Positions 42,386-55,345 of a stretch of DNA of 64,000 nt are shown here, piece after piece. Position numbers and translations under genes: made by a program. The notes below the pieces were generated by a model. It saw nothing but the letters and a program-made list of their open reading frames with translations, did not search any database and was not told the DNA's origin. The stretch is taken from assembly GCA_037783415.1 (NCBI GenBank), contig JAZGTN010000310.1, positions 1 to 64,000 on the forward strand. Reading direction: 5' to 3'. Source of the DNA: Leptasterias polaris. Taxonomy: Eukaryota; Echinodermata; Asteroidea; Forcipulatida; Asteriidae. Position 1 is the first letter of the stretch. Every line of letters begins with the position of its first letter.

Positions 42386-42487
42386 TTTGAAATATACCCG
42401 ACCCCCCTTTGTCGTGTTTAGGGGATGTATGCTAAGCAGAATTCTGTCCAGCAATACTTTCTGCATAAGAACAGATTATTGGGCCCA

Positions 42488-43499
42488 AAAGCATCCAAAA
42501 CGAGGCTGACATGTAAAAGAGTGGCCCACAATACGGCCTGAAATAAGGAACTCACAAATTCAATCGAAAACCCGACACAAGAGGCGTATCTCATCACAGA
42601 AATTATTAAAAATTAATGTTTACATGTATATATTGTATTATTTGACTGGCCAAAATGGATGACCAATCACAACCAATGGTTTAATTACTTGGGTCTTTGT
42701 GAGCTTGCCTTATTTGGCTCTTCTTCAAAATAGAGACTGGAGCAATTAGGCCCTACAATAAAACGAGCACGTGATCGGGCTGCGTTTGGCAAAAATGCCA
42801 AACTATACAGAGGATTATTCACTTCTGATCTACAGTCAACACAACTTATAGATGTTAAATGCATCAACAATAAATGCATAACTTTATTTCGAAAAAAGTC
42901 ATAGGTCTTTGAAATCGTAGGATTGACTTCTTTTGCCGTTGGGTTGGGGGGGGGGGGGGGCGGGGAACTCAGAAAAAACTTCGCAAAGGGCCTGTTCTGT
43001 GTATGCAATGGTCAACATGGGCTAGGTAGCAATAACACGTACAGGGATTTTTTAAGTGGTTCGGAGATATTCAAAATTGCAATTGGCAAGGGGACCATTG
43101 TAATTTGGAGACTTCTAAAGATTGCAGTGTGGTTGAATTTTCTTAGTTTGCCGTTTGATGTTAATCACATTGAACCAAGGCATAGGCTGACCCAAATAGG
43201 TTTGCTGGTTGAAGTACGGTTTTGGGAAATTTAGTTATGCATAACCATGACAACTAGAGTTATCCATTGTAGTATTACATAATTGGCATTGCATAGAATT
43301 GTAGATGTAAGGTGACCATTCATTGTGGTATTCAATAGGTTTGGGATATAGACCAGCGAAATGCTAAGTTTCCACAACCTTTAATCCTATGCATCCACAA
43401 ATGTTTGTCACGGTCCCTATGGGGACACTGTCCCTATACAGCAAGTTGTGCGTGTAAATTACTGAACAAAATTAGTGTCAGGCGTAATTTCTTCCCGGC
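42488..43499. repeat. First partial unit of the duplicated block
   Basis: Begins with AGCATCCAAAACGAGGCTGA, a landmark that recurs at about 44187, 46403, 56300 and 58612. A G tract is at 42947-42960, followed by AACTCAGAAAAAACTTCGCA. The spacing of landmarks is 1.7-2.3 kb. No coding sequence is recognised. Confidence 0.8.
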
Positions 43500-46400
43500 A
43501 TTGCGGTTTTTATACATTTATTTCAAGGGAGAAAAACCAATATGCAAATCTTCTATTAAGCTTCAATCTATTTGTTCTGTTCCTGCGCGCGATTAAAACT
43601 TAAACAACTGACTCTAAAGAAACTAGGCTATTAAGGGACCACACTAATTTGCCTGCCCTCACAGCCTCGGTTTGGTTACATTGTTTTCAATGTAGTGAAA
43701 CAGCAAGATGGTGGTACCAAAGAACATTGAAAATCATAACAAATGAATTTAGTTGTTGGTAACCATATATGTCCGATAACAAGGGGAGTCCTGGAGTCCA
43801 CCGAAATGTTCCTAAACTCAACAGACTCTTCCCCTCTCAGACCTCCTCCCTGAAAATCCTCTCAAGAATTCCCAAGATTCCCAGGACACAACGAAGATAC
43901 AATTGGAGGGACAGTGAGAGGTTACACCATGCCCCATATCAAGCACCATTGGTCAAACAAATTAAGGATTTGAAGGGTCACCCAGTATTGGTTTTCTGAC
44001 GAGTGCAATTTGCTCTTCAATTATTATTACAAATTGTTTCAATTCATGGAGGATTAACCATTAATTCATTGATTGTACGTCACCGACATCTGAAATACAC
44101 AAGGTGTATAGACCATTTTGCCTTGTCAACAAAATGCCCCATTTTTGATATGCCTCAATTACTTAACATCACTCTACGCCTTCGCAGGTGAGAGCATCCA
44201 AAACGAGGCTGAGAGGTAAAAAGAATGGTTCACAATACGGCTTGAATCAGGCCTGAAATAAGGAACTCACAGCGTCAATCGCAAACCCGAAACAAGAGGC
44301 CTATCATCATCACAGAGATTAGAAAAATTAATGTTATTATTAAACATGATTGTATTATTTGACTGTCCAAAATGGATGAATAATCACGACTAATGGTTTT
44401 AGTGACTTGGGTCTTTGTGTAGCTTGCATTATTTTGACTCTTCTTCAAAATGGAGACTGGAGGAATTATAGGAAAACGTACACGTGGGAAGGGCTTGCGT
44501 TTGGCAAAAAATGCCAAACTCATAGGGATTTGTTGTACAAAGGATTGTTTACTTCTGATCGACAGACCAATAAACAACTTATATGTTAAATGCATCAGGA
44601 GTTATGCATAACATCACAGGTGACAATAATTGCACGAGTTTATTTCGAAAAATCTCATTGGTCTTCGTGGAATTCCATCAACTTCATTTTTATACAGCGC
44701 AATGGCACGAACAATGAACACTGCCCCTCCAATGAACGACTGTGAGGGCGGTATGCCAACTTAACGGTTTATATTTGACTACGGATCCCTCGAAAATCGT
44801 TTTTCTTTGTTTCTACCCGAGGTACAGTTCCCGAATTTCAGTGTCTTAGAGTAAGAAACGTGTCACGGGGGGAGGGGGTTGTCAAGGAATGAGACGGGTT
44901 ATCGATCCCACGTTGAGTTTAAATAACAATAGTATGAGACCTCAAAGTTCTCTGCCTACAGAATTGAAGATGTAAGGTTTAACGAATTCATTGATTCAAA
45001 TTTTGGGAGAATCCGTAAATGCTAAGTTCCACCATCCTTTATAAATGTCCGTAAAATGTGTTGTCATGATTGCTATGTTAACATGGTCCCAAACAGTACT
45101 TGAAAACTGCCCAACACTGAATCGTTTGGACACATTGATTTAATGAACGAGAAAAACCTACAGAAAACATAAAAGATGTCTTTTAAGCTTTCGGGAATCG
45201 CTTTAAAAAGTGATCATCACTTAAAAGACACAATTTCTTATTGCAAAAAAATAATATATAAATATATATTACATATATCTCCCCGTGTTTTGCCTTTACT
45301 GAAAATCGTTTAGGGTTGACATCATTTGTCATGGGGGGGGGGGGGGGGGGGGGGAGGGGGGGGAGGGGGGGGGGGCAGAAGAGAACTCCGCAAAGGGCAT
45401 GATCTGTGTAGGCATTATGTCAACATGGGCTCGGTAGCAAAATCACTTGTTGTTGCTTCGGAGGTATTCAAAATTGGAAATGGCAAGCGGACCATTGTTT
45501 TGGGAGACTTCTAAAGATTGGCAGTGTGGTTGAATTTCCTTTAGTTTGTAGTTTGATGTTATCCACAATCAATCAAGGCATACCATATCATAGCCTGACC
45601 CATTATAGGATTGTTGGTTGAAGTACGGTTTAGGGAATTCTATAGATTGAGTGTATTGCATAACCATGATAACTAGAGCCATCCATTGTAGTATTATATA
45701 ATTCTCAATGCATATAGAATTGTAGATGTAAGGTAACCATTCATTGTGGGATTCCAATTGCTTGGGAGGAACCAGTGAAATGCAAATTTCAACACTGTCT
45801 GATAATAAGAGCAAATTGGGCAACGCAGTTGTTTTGTAAACCTCAGTACAGATGCATTCATACAAAAGGGAGAAACAAACTTCAATTAACCAGAAAAAAT
45901 AAATCCATTCGAGCTTTCAGGAATCGTATAATAAAACATAAATTTTGTTTAACTTACCATTATGTTCCATGAGTATCAACAGCAACCAACATGTCATTCT
46001 TCCACTGAGCCTTAATCGGGCCACCATTCAGCTTTCTTTGTCGTGTTCCTATCTGCAATAACAAGAGCATACACGGATTGATAAGTTGAAATTACGGGGC
46101 CAGACATATTTCCCTTACAACCTCGGTTTGGTTTCAATGATTTTAGAGTAGAGGAACAACAAGTAGGTGGTGTAAGTTTCAAACTGTCCGAATGGTTGGT
46201 GTCTGCCAAAAAACATTGAACAAAAAACCCAACTTCAAATGAATTTACTTCGAGGAAACCAAATCCAGGATTTGAAGGGTCTCCCGGTATGAGTTTACTG
46301 ACGTGTACACTTTTTTCATCAATTAATTTGTTTTAAAAATGTCCAATTCTACAGGAAAACACACCTTGCAGATATAGGCCATCTGCGCCTTCGCACCCAG

Positions 46401-46666
46401 GTATCCTCCAAAACGAGGCTAAGAGGTAAAAATGGTTTCCTTTGTACGTACGCAAAGGAATTAGAATCCGGCCTGAATTGATGTATTGTCTTTAGGGATA
46501 ACTGACAGTAAGACGGTCACAGCGTCAAGAGTGCGTCCGACACGAGAGGCCTACCCATCCACACACGGAAATTAGTGAAAAATACCTGTACAATGTAAAA
46601 TATGTGAAGCTTGCACAGTTCTGGTATGGTTTATAAAGGATGGCTCACTACAGATTTACAGACGAA
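43500..46666. repeat. Segmental duplication D1 (partner 55619-58868)
   Basis: From TTGCGGTTTT to TTTACAGACGAA, collinear with D2 at high identity with small indels. Inside it two degenerate tandem units are visible. The frame at 43769-43999 is open here but has several stops in D2, so it is unlikely to be a gene. A long G tract lies at 45333-45375. D1 ends abruptly at the Helitron-like insertion. Confidence 0.92.
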
Positions 46667-47818
46667 CTAGACATAATTTTTTGTTGGAAACAAAAAAGAG
46701 GTGTTCGGTGTGACCTCGTGTTTCAAAGAAATTTTATAAACATGTCTGTGTATTAAATTTTGATATACTTCTATAGAGTCTTTAGAATGGTGGTTCTAAA
46801 GATTTGACCAAACTTTTTGGATGTAACACATCCCAGCTTGAGTACATGCAAAGTTTCCATTTGATCACCAAAGTTGTTCTGTACATATAGATCTTGTAAA
46901 ACACTACCTTGGTGGTGACATAACATGAAAATCGATGACGTCGTGAAAACGTCACTCAACATTATATCCTTGTAGGACCTTCCAAGTCTCATGCAAAATG
47001 AAATTCGATTATAGCTTGCTTTGAACTGAAGATATGTAACAATTGGTTAAAATTTCAATAATTTGTAAAACAAAAATCGATGACGTCATCAAGTCGTCAC
47101 TCTAGCTTTAAGTAGTCAATATCACTGTCTATCAACATGCCAAGTTTCAACTCAGTCAAACTTGTGGTTTTGTAGATACACAGCTTCAAAAAGTATACCT
47201 TTAATGCGATACCACGTGATACATGATGACGTCATCAATCTAAAAATTCACACATATGTTGTCTGTATGAAGGTCATTATGTATACCAATTTTGAAACGA
47301 TTATCATAAACTTCACCACAGACATCTAGTAAAAGTGTTTTTTAAATTGTTTTTAACCTGCCGCTAGAGGGCGCTCTTGACTTTTATGACGTCACTTGTC
47401 TTATTTTTTTAAACCAGACTCTTGCTCGACTATAACACCGTTAAAAAAAACTTCAAAAAGTGTGCCACTTTTAAATTACAAGGCACTTCCGGTTTCTTCC
47501 TGTTTCGACCGGAAGTAGAGGTCATGTGAGGTCACGCACACGACAAAAAATAAAGACCTATATGACCTAAGTATGATCCCGCATAAAACAACCGCCGGTC
47601 TCTTAAGTGTGATTTGTTACAGAATTTCAAAGATTAAAGAATTTTTTTCTAAAAACCTTGTAATTTGACACCTGATGACGTCATCATGACGTAAATGAAA
47701 CGGTTTCGTCTCCTAATGGTTATCTAACTATGGTACAAATTTCAAGTTTATATGAGCTTGGGAAGTGTGCTTTTGTTACCGGACAATCGACGGCCAGAAG
47801 CAGAAGACGAAGTAAAAA
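46667..47818 (-). repeat. ~1.15-kb unit R1
   Basis: 1152 bp from CTAGACATAATTTTTTG to the next CTAG. It holds four exact TGACGTCA palindromes (47081, 47227, 47387, 47676), a CTCF-like CCGCTAGAGGGCGCTC at 47361-47376, and a purine-rich end (CAGAAGACGAAGTAAAAA). No coding frame. Confidence 0.93.
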
Positions 47819-48979
47819 CTAGACATAATTTTTTGTTGGAAACAAAAAAGAGGTGTTCGGTGTGACCTCGTGTTTCAAAGAAATGTTATAAACATGTCTG
47901 TGTATTAAATATTGTATACTTCTATAGAGTCTTTAGAATGGTGGTTCTAAAGATTTGACCAAACTTTTTGGATGTAACACATCCCAGCTTGAGTACATGC
48001 AAAGTTTCCATTTGATCACCAAAGTTGTTCTGTACATATAGATCTTGTAAAACACTACCTTGGTGGTGACATAACATGAAAATCGATGACGTCGTGAAAA
48101 CGTCACTCCACGTTATATCCTTGTAGGACCTTCCAAGTCTCATGCAAAATGAAATTTGACTATAGCTTGCTTTGTACTGAAGATATGTACCAATTGGTCA
48201 AAATTTCTAAAATTTGTAAAAAAAAAATTGATGACGTCATCAAGTCGTCACTCTAGCTTTAAGTAGTCAATATAACTGTCTATCAACATGCCAAGTTTCA
48301 ACTCAGTCAAACTTGTGGTTTTGTAGATACACAGCTTCAAAAAGTAAACCTTTAATGCGATACCACGTGACACATGATGACGTCATCAATCTAAAAATTC
48401 ACACATATGTTGTCTGCAAGAAGGTCATTATGTATACCAATTTTGAAACGATTATCATAAACTTCGCCACAGACATCTAGTAAAAGTGTATTTTTAATTG
48501 TTTTCAACCTGCCGCTAGAGGGCGCTCTTGACTTTTATGACGTCACTTGTCTTATTTTTTTAAACCAGACTCTTGCTCGACTATAACACCGTTAAAAAAA
48601 CTTCAAAAAGTGTGCCACTTTTAAATTACAAGGCACTTCCTGTTCCTTCCTGTTTCGACCGGAAGTAGAGGTCAAGTCATGTCACGCACACAATAAAAAT
48701 TGAAGACCCATATTACCTCTATATAATCCCGCAAAAAGTAACCGACGGTCTCTTCATCTTGATTTGATATGGATTTTCAAAGATTAAATTTTTTAATTTT
48801 AAAAACCTTGTAACTTGACACCTGATGACGTCATGATGACGTAAATGAAACGGTTTCGTCTCCTAATGGTTATCTAACTATGATAGAAATTTCAAGTTTA
48901 TATGAGCTTGGGAAGTGTGCTTTTGTTAGCGGACAAGCGGCGAAGAGAAGAAGAAGAATCTGAAGAAGTAAAAAAAAAA
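47819..48979 (-). repeat. ~1.15-kb unit R2
   Basis: 1161 bp, directly adjoining R1 and over 90% identical by eye, with the same TGACGTCA and CTCF-like core (48511-48527). It ends AAGAAGAAGAATCTGAAGAA. Confidence 0.93.
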
Positions 48980-49299
48980 CTAGTCATAATTTTTTGTTGG
49001 AAACAAAAAAGAGGTGTTCGGTGTGACCTCGTGTTTCAAAGAAATGTTATAAACATGTCTGTGTATTAAATATTGTATACTTCTATAGAGTCTTTAGAAT
49101 GGTGGTTCTAAAGATTTGACCAAACTTTTTGGATGTAACACATCCCAGCTTGAGTACATGCAAAGTTTCCATTTGATCACCAAAGTTGTTCTGTACATAT
49201 AGATCTTGTAAAACACTACCTTGGTGGTGACATAACATGAAAATCGATGACGTCGTGAAAACGTAACTCCACGTTATATCCTTGTAGGACCTTCCAAGT
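48980..49299 (-). repeat. ~1.15-kb unit R3, truncated
   Basis: Only the first ~320 bp are present; it stops at CCTTCCAAGT and is replaced by the 49300-49618 direct repeat. Confidence 0.9.
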
Positions 49300-49618
49300 T
49301 TTTGGACAGCCATTGGATGGAAGTATAATGTTTCTTGATATGATCGGCTGGTTCCCTTTACTTGTTTTTATAATGATCACATATGAAATAATCGTGTACG
49401 ATTTTTTCACAACAAAGATTACATGTTTAGAATGATAGAAAATAAGAATTAAGTATTTGACGGGCGCGGGCATCGATCTGCATGCTAGTTCCATGGTAGT
49501 CGCTTTGGAATCAAAACCCAATATTTTTGAATGATTATCCACTTGATTACAATCCTAAAGATGTTATTCAAAATAATAAATATAGCTGCCACACTTCCTG
49601 TGTATACGAATGCAACAA
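49300..49618. repeat. ~310-bp direct repeat, left copy (partner 52642-52948)
   Basis: Starts TTTTTGGACAGCCATTGGAT and ends GAATGCAACAA. It matches the right copy with small indels, for example a 13-bp ACTTGTTTTTATA segment only here. It does not begin TG or end CA. Confidence 0.92.
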
Positions 49619-52600
49619 TTAAAAAGGCGTTATTTATCGACAGAATTGGACCTGAGTATTTCCCTTCTTTTCTCAGTCTTATTTGCAGGGAGAGAACAAT
49701 ATTAATCGGTCAAAAACTAAAGTATAACAAGGCACTTCCTGTTTCGACCGGATGTAGAGGTAACGTAATGTCACGCACACAATACAAAAATAAAACTTAA
49801 TTAAAAATAATCATCTTTTGTTAAAGCCAAATTTGAAAACTGATGACGTCAACGTTAGATAAGTTCTTATCGATACATTGGTATTTAGTTATGTGCTTTA
49901 AATTGTAATTGAAAAACGAAGGTGAACTTACAAAACGTATTGTCAGCAAAAGAGTACAATATTTAGTTTATTTGAAAGGGCAGAGGGTCAATAATGTCCT
50001 TTCATACAGAGCAACATTAATTTTTCGAATTTCCCTTTCATCTTGGTTGCACATCTTAAAACGAGCGTTTGAATTACTAACAAGTACAACTATCATGTAT
50101 GCCACTCACTGAAGTTTTTTATTTTTCAATGGATATTGATTCTTTATTTATTAATAAATCCGACTGTGCAAATCATGTTGACATTATTAAGTTACAATTC
50201 TTATAAGTTTTAACAGGTTTTCAAATACTGTGATTTGGCTTCTCATGTATCGGTGCATGATACTTTGATTGTTCAATACTGATTGATGATGTCGTTAAAA
50301 TAAGTCGAGCATAGTGTGATCTATTGGTTGCATTTTTTTAAATAGCTTGCTTGATTTTTAGACATTTGTCTTCATACAGAACGGTTTGTTAAATTTATAA
50401 AATTGAAAGAAAAGACACTTGTTTAAAAAAATTATGCAAGATAAAGGCAAGTCATGAAGACGGCAGTTTTAGCTTCTCGTGAATTTTAACTAATTAAATA
50501 TTATTAATGAGTTAATAACTATTTCTACCTGTATGGTGCATCATACACTCGGCAAGGAATTAGGGGATGGAACACAACAATGATTATGAAATCTTTCACT
50601 GGAGACCATTCGGGTACTGGATGTGTTGTATATTCTGAAGATGAAAAAAACAATTATATACAAAGTATCACTCAAAGCAATGTAAGCCAAGCTGAAACTG
50701 CTCAATTTCATAACATTCAAGACTTACTAAAATTCAAGACTTACAAAATTTCATGATTATATAATAATAATAATAATAATTTATTGAATTTATATTGCGC
50801 TCAACAATACAACATATCAGAGTAAAGAAATTACGCAAGAAAAAATTAGTGGAAGGTGCACATCTTGTTTTTGATGTGAACAACTTATAAACGAAACCTT
50901 ATTAGGGAAAACTTTATCGAAGGGTTTTCAAATAATTATGTCATAATACAAAGTTGACGAAAAACATTCATCAGTCTGATCATTTTCTGACTATAGTGAC
51001 ACAGCCAACAATCATACCAATCCCTCCATTGCCCAATTCTATCTCTTCGACGTTCATACTAAACGTTCATTGGTTTTAAAACCATTTGACCAACGTCACC
51101 ACTTGATGATACAGGATAAACTTTATAACGTAATTGTGCATTAAATAAAAGAATCATTTTGAAAAGCATTGATGTTCACACAAAAACTTACCGTTTTAGT
51201 CCCGTGTAGCAACGATAAAGACTTGCCGTTAGCAGGGTCTGAAGCACCCTTCACGATCCGATGACACATCCTTTCCTTCTCGGAGTGTGATCAAAACATA
51301 ACCAATGTTCGTCCTTTTCTGCTTGCATTTTCTCACAAAATTAATAGTCATATGAAACACTGAAGTAGGTGGCCATCTCAGCGAAACTTCGTCTTTAATT
51401 CCATTTTGATCATTAAGCAACGAGAAGGGCGAATAGGGGAACAATTAGACGCTGAATATGAGCGGAATTCAGATCTATAATGTCAGAACGCCATTGATAA
51501 GTTGTAAGTACGATACCTGTGGCGTGCAACTGTACACCAGCATGCAATACACAGTACACAGTCTTCGTGGACTGCTCAATGTCTTCAATGTCGCAGTGTA
51601 TTACACGTGGCGGTGTGCTTCTGCGAGTTGATATCGTAGGACGCCCTGTATTCAGGGCGTCCCTGAAATCGAGGCAAATCTTTTACCTCTCTGCGCGTGA
51701 TCACAGTCCCTAGATACAATTTTTGTGGTTTGACTTGCCAAGCAAAGAGTCTCCTCTCCTTTGACCAAAACTTAGAAACATGTAAGGCTCCACTGGTTAG
51801 TTGCACTTGTAAATGCAAAAGGTTGTGGTATTAGGCATTTCTGCAAGGTACAAAAATATGTCATACTGTCTGGGCCATAAAAAAAAAATTCCCACCGAAA
51901 AAGTTTCATCAAACACTTTTTCAATTCACAATTCACGATGATCAAATCATGTGACTGAACATTCTGCTGAGCATTCTGGGGGAAAAATACAGAGGCTTAA
52001 AGAAGCCACGTGCCTTATATCATTTTCTAATAGTCTGGATAATTTGTTTTTGTAACACTCTATCATTTTTGTTATTATTATTAAAATTTTAACATCAGTT
52101 TTGAGATTCGATTATCACTGTTTATTTATATGCTTTATTATAAATGTTAAGAAGCATAAAAAGACACAAAACTAAATAAAAATAAGATTTGAAAGCCAAG
52201 AATTATTTACATTTTTTAATTTTTTTAATTTTTTTAAAGTTTTTGAAAAATACCATGGTTATTTTTAAAACTAAATAAAAAATATGTTGAATAAAAGGAA
52301 GAAAACTGCTGGCAATAGAGTCATACACTAAGTCTCACAGAACACTTGTAGTCACTGCAGATGTTTCTTCCACATATGGCTTCACCCGGACACCATACTT
52401 TCTTGTTTGCATCGAAAACAGGTCAAACTCAAAACAAATGGGACGCTATTGAAGTCATCGAAGATCGGTGCGTGGTGTGAAAGTTTCAATGTCCATCACG
52501 TTTTAATATATGTTTGCATATTTCTTATAAACAAAGGAAGGTAATTAGGGCATCAGTTGATTATGGAATATTTTTATTTTTTTTTCAATTCAAAGAAAAA

Positions 52601-52641
52601 GGCATACTACATCGAAAACCGGACAGGGGAGGATACATTGG
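49619..52641. other. 3.0-kb segment between the direct repeats
   Basis: Not related to the 1.15-kb units except a remnant at about 49727-49790 (AAGGCACTTCCTGTTTCGAC). An (ATA)n run is at about 50762-50781. No retroelement gene, primer-binding site or transposase is recognised. Some stretches on the minus strand have exon-like borders (50529-50634, 51195-51475), but phases do not join. Confidence 0.5.
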
Positions 52642-52948
52642 TTTTTGGACGGCCATTGGATGGAAGTATAATGTTTCTTAATATGATCGGCTGGTTCCCT
52701 TTATGATCACACATGAAATAATCGTGTACGATTTTTTTCACAACAATGCTTACATGTTTAGAATGATAGAACATAAGAATCAAGTGTTTGACGGGCATCG
52801 ATCTGCATCCCGGCAAATTTTCAAAGTAGTCGCTTTGGAATCAAAACCCAATATTTTTGAATGATTATCCACTTGATTACAAGCCTAAAGATGTTATTCA
52901 AAATAATAAATGAAGTTGCCACCATTCCTGTGTCTATGAATGCAACAA
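52642..52948. repeat. ~310-bp direct repeat, right copy
   Basis: Starts TTTTTGGACGGCCATTGGAT; same order as the left copy. A purine run, AGGGGAGGA, lies about 10 nt before it. Confidence 0.92.
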
Positions 52949-53008
52949 AACATCAGCAGCCAGCTCGTGACCGTAGTTTTTATCTAGCGCCCTCTGTGTA
53001 AAGGCCGC

Positions 53009-54180
53009 GCTGATGTTTACACATCCCAGCATAAATACTGACTTGCAAAGTTTAAGCTTGATGCCAAAGTTGTTCTGTACGTATTCAATCTTGTAAAACA
53101 CTACCTTGGTGGTAATATAACTTAAAAATTGATGACGTCATGCAGACGTCATCACTTCATATTTTATAAATTCATTACCTTTCAAGTTTCAAAAGCCTAG
53201 CATTTGTTTGTTAACGAGGTTTGCATGGACGGCTGTTTTAGAGACTAACAAAGCGTGTTGTCAAAAGCAGGTTGCGCGAACCTTGAACAGAGACTAGACC
53301 ACAAGCTTGTTTATTGGACTTTGAACCTTGTGGTTGATTTTTCCCACCGGTTCAGATCACGTGGTTTAACAGCGGGTCAATAAATACCCGTAATAATTGG
53401 TCAATATTTCAAATATTTGTATAAAAAAAGGGAATGACGTCATCATGTTGTTTTTTTAGATTTACATAGTCAATATAACTGTCTATCAACATGCCAAGTT
53501 TCAACTCAGTCAAACTTGTGGTTTTGTAGATACACAGCTTCAAAAAGTAAACCTTTAATGCGATACCACGTGACACATGATGACGTCATCAATCTAAAAA
53601 TTCACACATATGTTGTCTGCATGAAGGTCATTATGTATACCAATTTTGAAACGATTATCATTAACTTCGCCACAGACATCTAGTAAAAGTGTATTTTTAA
53701 TTGTTTTCAACCTGCCGCTAGAGGGCGCTCTTGACTTTTATGACGTCACTTGTCTTATTTTTTTAAACCAGACTCTTGCTCGACTATAACACCGTTAAAA
53801 AAAACTTCAAAAGTTGTGCCACTTTTAAATTACAAGGCACTTCTTATTCCTTCCTGTTTCGACCGGAAGTAGAGGTCAAGTCATGTCACGCAAAAAAAAA
53901 AAAATGAAGACCCATATTACCTCTATATAATCCCGCAAAAAGTAACCGACGGTCTCTTCATCTTGATTTGATATGGATTTTCAAAGATTAATTTTTTTAA
54001 TTTTAAAAACCTTGTAACTTGACACCTGATGACGTCATCATGACGTAAATAAAACGGTTTCGTCTCCTAATGGTTATCTAACTATGGTAAAAATTTCAAG
54101 TTTATATGAGCTTGGGAAGTGTGCTTTTGTTAGCGGACAAGGGACGGAGAGAAGAAGAAGAATAAGAAGTAAAAAAAAAA
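53009..54180 (-). repeat. ~1.15-kb unit R4, mosaic
   Basis: The first ~170 bp are diverged, then about 210 bp (53190-53400) unrelated to other units are inserted. From 53465 onward it is nearly identical to R2, including the CTCF-like core (53714-53730). Confidence 0.88.
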
Positions 54181-55345
54181 CTAGTCATAATTTTTTGTTG
54201 GAAACAAAAAAGAGGTGTTCGGTGTGACCTCGTGTTTCAAAGAAATGTTATAAACATGTCTGTGTATTAAATATTGTATACTTCTATAGAGTCTTTAGAA
54301 TGGTGGTTCTAAAGATTTGACCAAACTTTTTGGATGTAACACATCCCAGCTTGAGTACGTGCAAAGTTTCCATTTGATCACCAAAGTTGTTCTGTACATA
54401 TAGATCTTGTAAAACACTACCTTGGTGGTGACATAACATGAAAATCGATGACGTCGTGAAAACGTCACTCAACATTATATCCTTGTAGGACCTTCCAAGT
54501 CTCATGCAAAATGAAATTCGATTATAGCTTGCTTTGAACTGAAGATATGTAACAATTGGCTAAAATTTCAATAATTTGTAAAAAAAAAATCGATGACGTC
54601 ATCAAGTCGTCACTCTAGCTTTAAGTAGTCAATATCACTGTCTATCAACATGCCAAGTTTCAACTCAGTCAAACTTGTGGTTTTGTAGATACACAGCTTC
54701 AAAAAGTAAACCTTTAATGCGATACCACGTGATACATGATGACGTCATCAATCTAAAAATTCACACATATGTTGTCTGTATGAAGGTCATTATGTATACC
54801 AATTTTGAAACGATTATCATAAACTTCACCACAGACATCTAGTAAAAGTGTTTTTTTAATTGTTTTTAACCTGCCGCTAGAGGGCGCTCTTGACTTTTAT
54901 GACGTCACTTGTCTTATTTTTTTAAACCAGACTCTTGCTCGACTATAACACCGTTAAAAAAAACTTCAAAAAGTGTGCCACTTTTAAATTACAAGGCACT
55001 TCCTGTTTCTTCCTGTTTCGACCGGAAGTAGAGGTCATGTGAGGTCACGCACACGACAAAAAATAAAGACCTATATGACCTAAGTATGATCCCGCATAAA
55101 ACAACCGCCGGTCTCTTAAGTGTGATTTGTTACAGAATTTCAAAGATTAAATAATTTTTTTCTAAAAAACCTTGTAATTTGACACCTGATGACGTCATCA
55201 TGACGTAAATCAAACGGTTTCGTCTCCTAATAGTTATCTAACTATGGTAAAAATTTCAAGTTTATATAAGCTTGGGAAGTGTGCTTTTGTTAGCGGACAA
55301 GGGACGGAGAGAAGAAGAAGAATAAGAAGTAAAAAAAACAAAAAA
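54181..55345 (-). repeat. ~1.15-kb unit R5
   Basis: Complete unit, closest to R1 (it shares CAACCGCCGGTCTCTTAAG, whereas R2 and R4 share AACCGACGGTCTCTTCATC). So R1/R5 and R2/R4 form two subtypes arranged symmetrically. CTCF-like core at 54873-54889. Confidence 0.92.

Larger units (their letters stand above)
40043..42426. repeat. ~60-bp satellite with GGGGGTCGG/CCGACCCCC ends
   Basis: Units of about 59-62 bp read TTTAGGGGGTCGGACTCTTG then CCAATATAGTTTGAAATATA and CCCGACCCCCCTTTGTCGTG. Each unit contains an inverted pair (GGGGGTCGG and CCGACCCCC) and could form a GC-clamped hairpin. The array is split by a LINE/SINE-like insert (40501-40789) and three times by the same ~100-bp non-satellite block ending in an exon copy. 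It forms a higher-order repeat with blocks near 41.35-41.93 and 41.93-42.39 kb. Confidence 0.96.

Noticed and set aside
43769..43999. 76-residue frame in D1
   Set aside because: The D2 counterpart has several in-frame stops; composition is unlike a conserved domain.
50529..50634. Exon-like minus-strand stretch (WSPVKDFIIIVVFHPL) with AG/GT borders
   Set aside because: Thirty-five open codons occur often by chance, and its phase does not join the nearest exon-like stretch at 51195-51475. Kept only as a hint in a finding.
49300..52948. Standard LTR retrotransposon
   Set aside because: Repeats lack TG/CA termini, and no primer-binding site or gag-pol remnants were seen.
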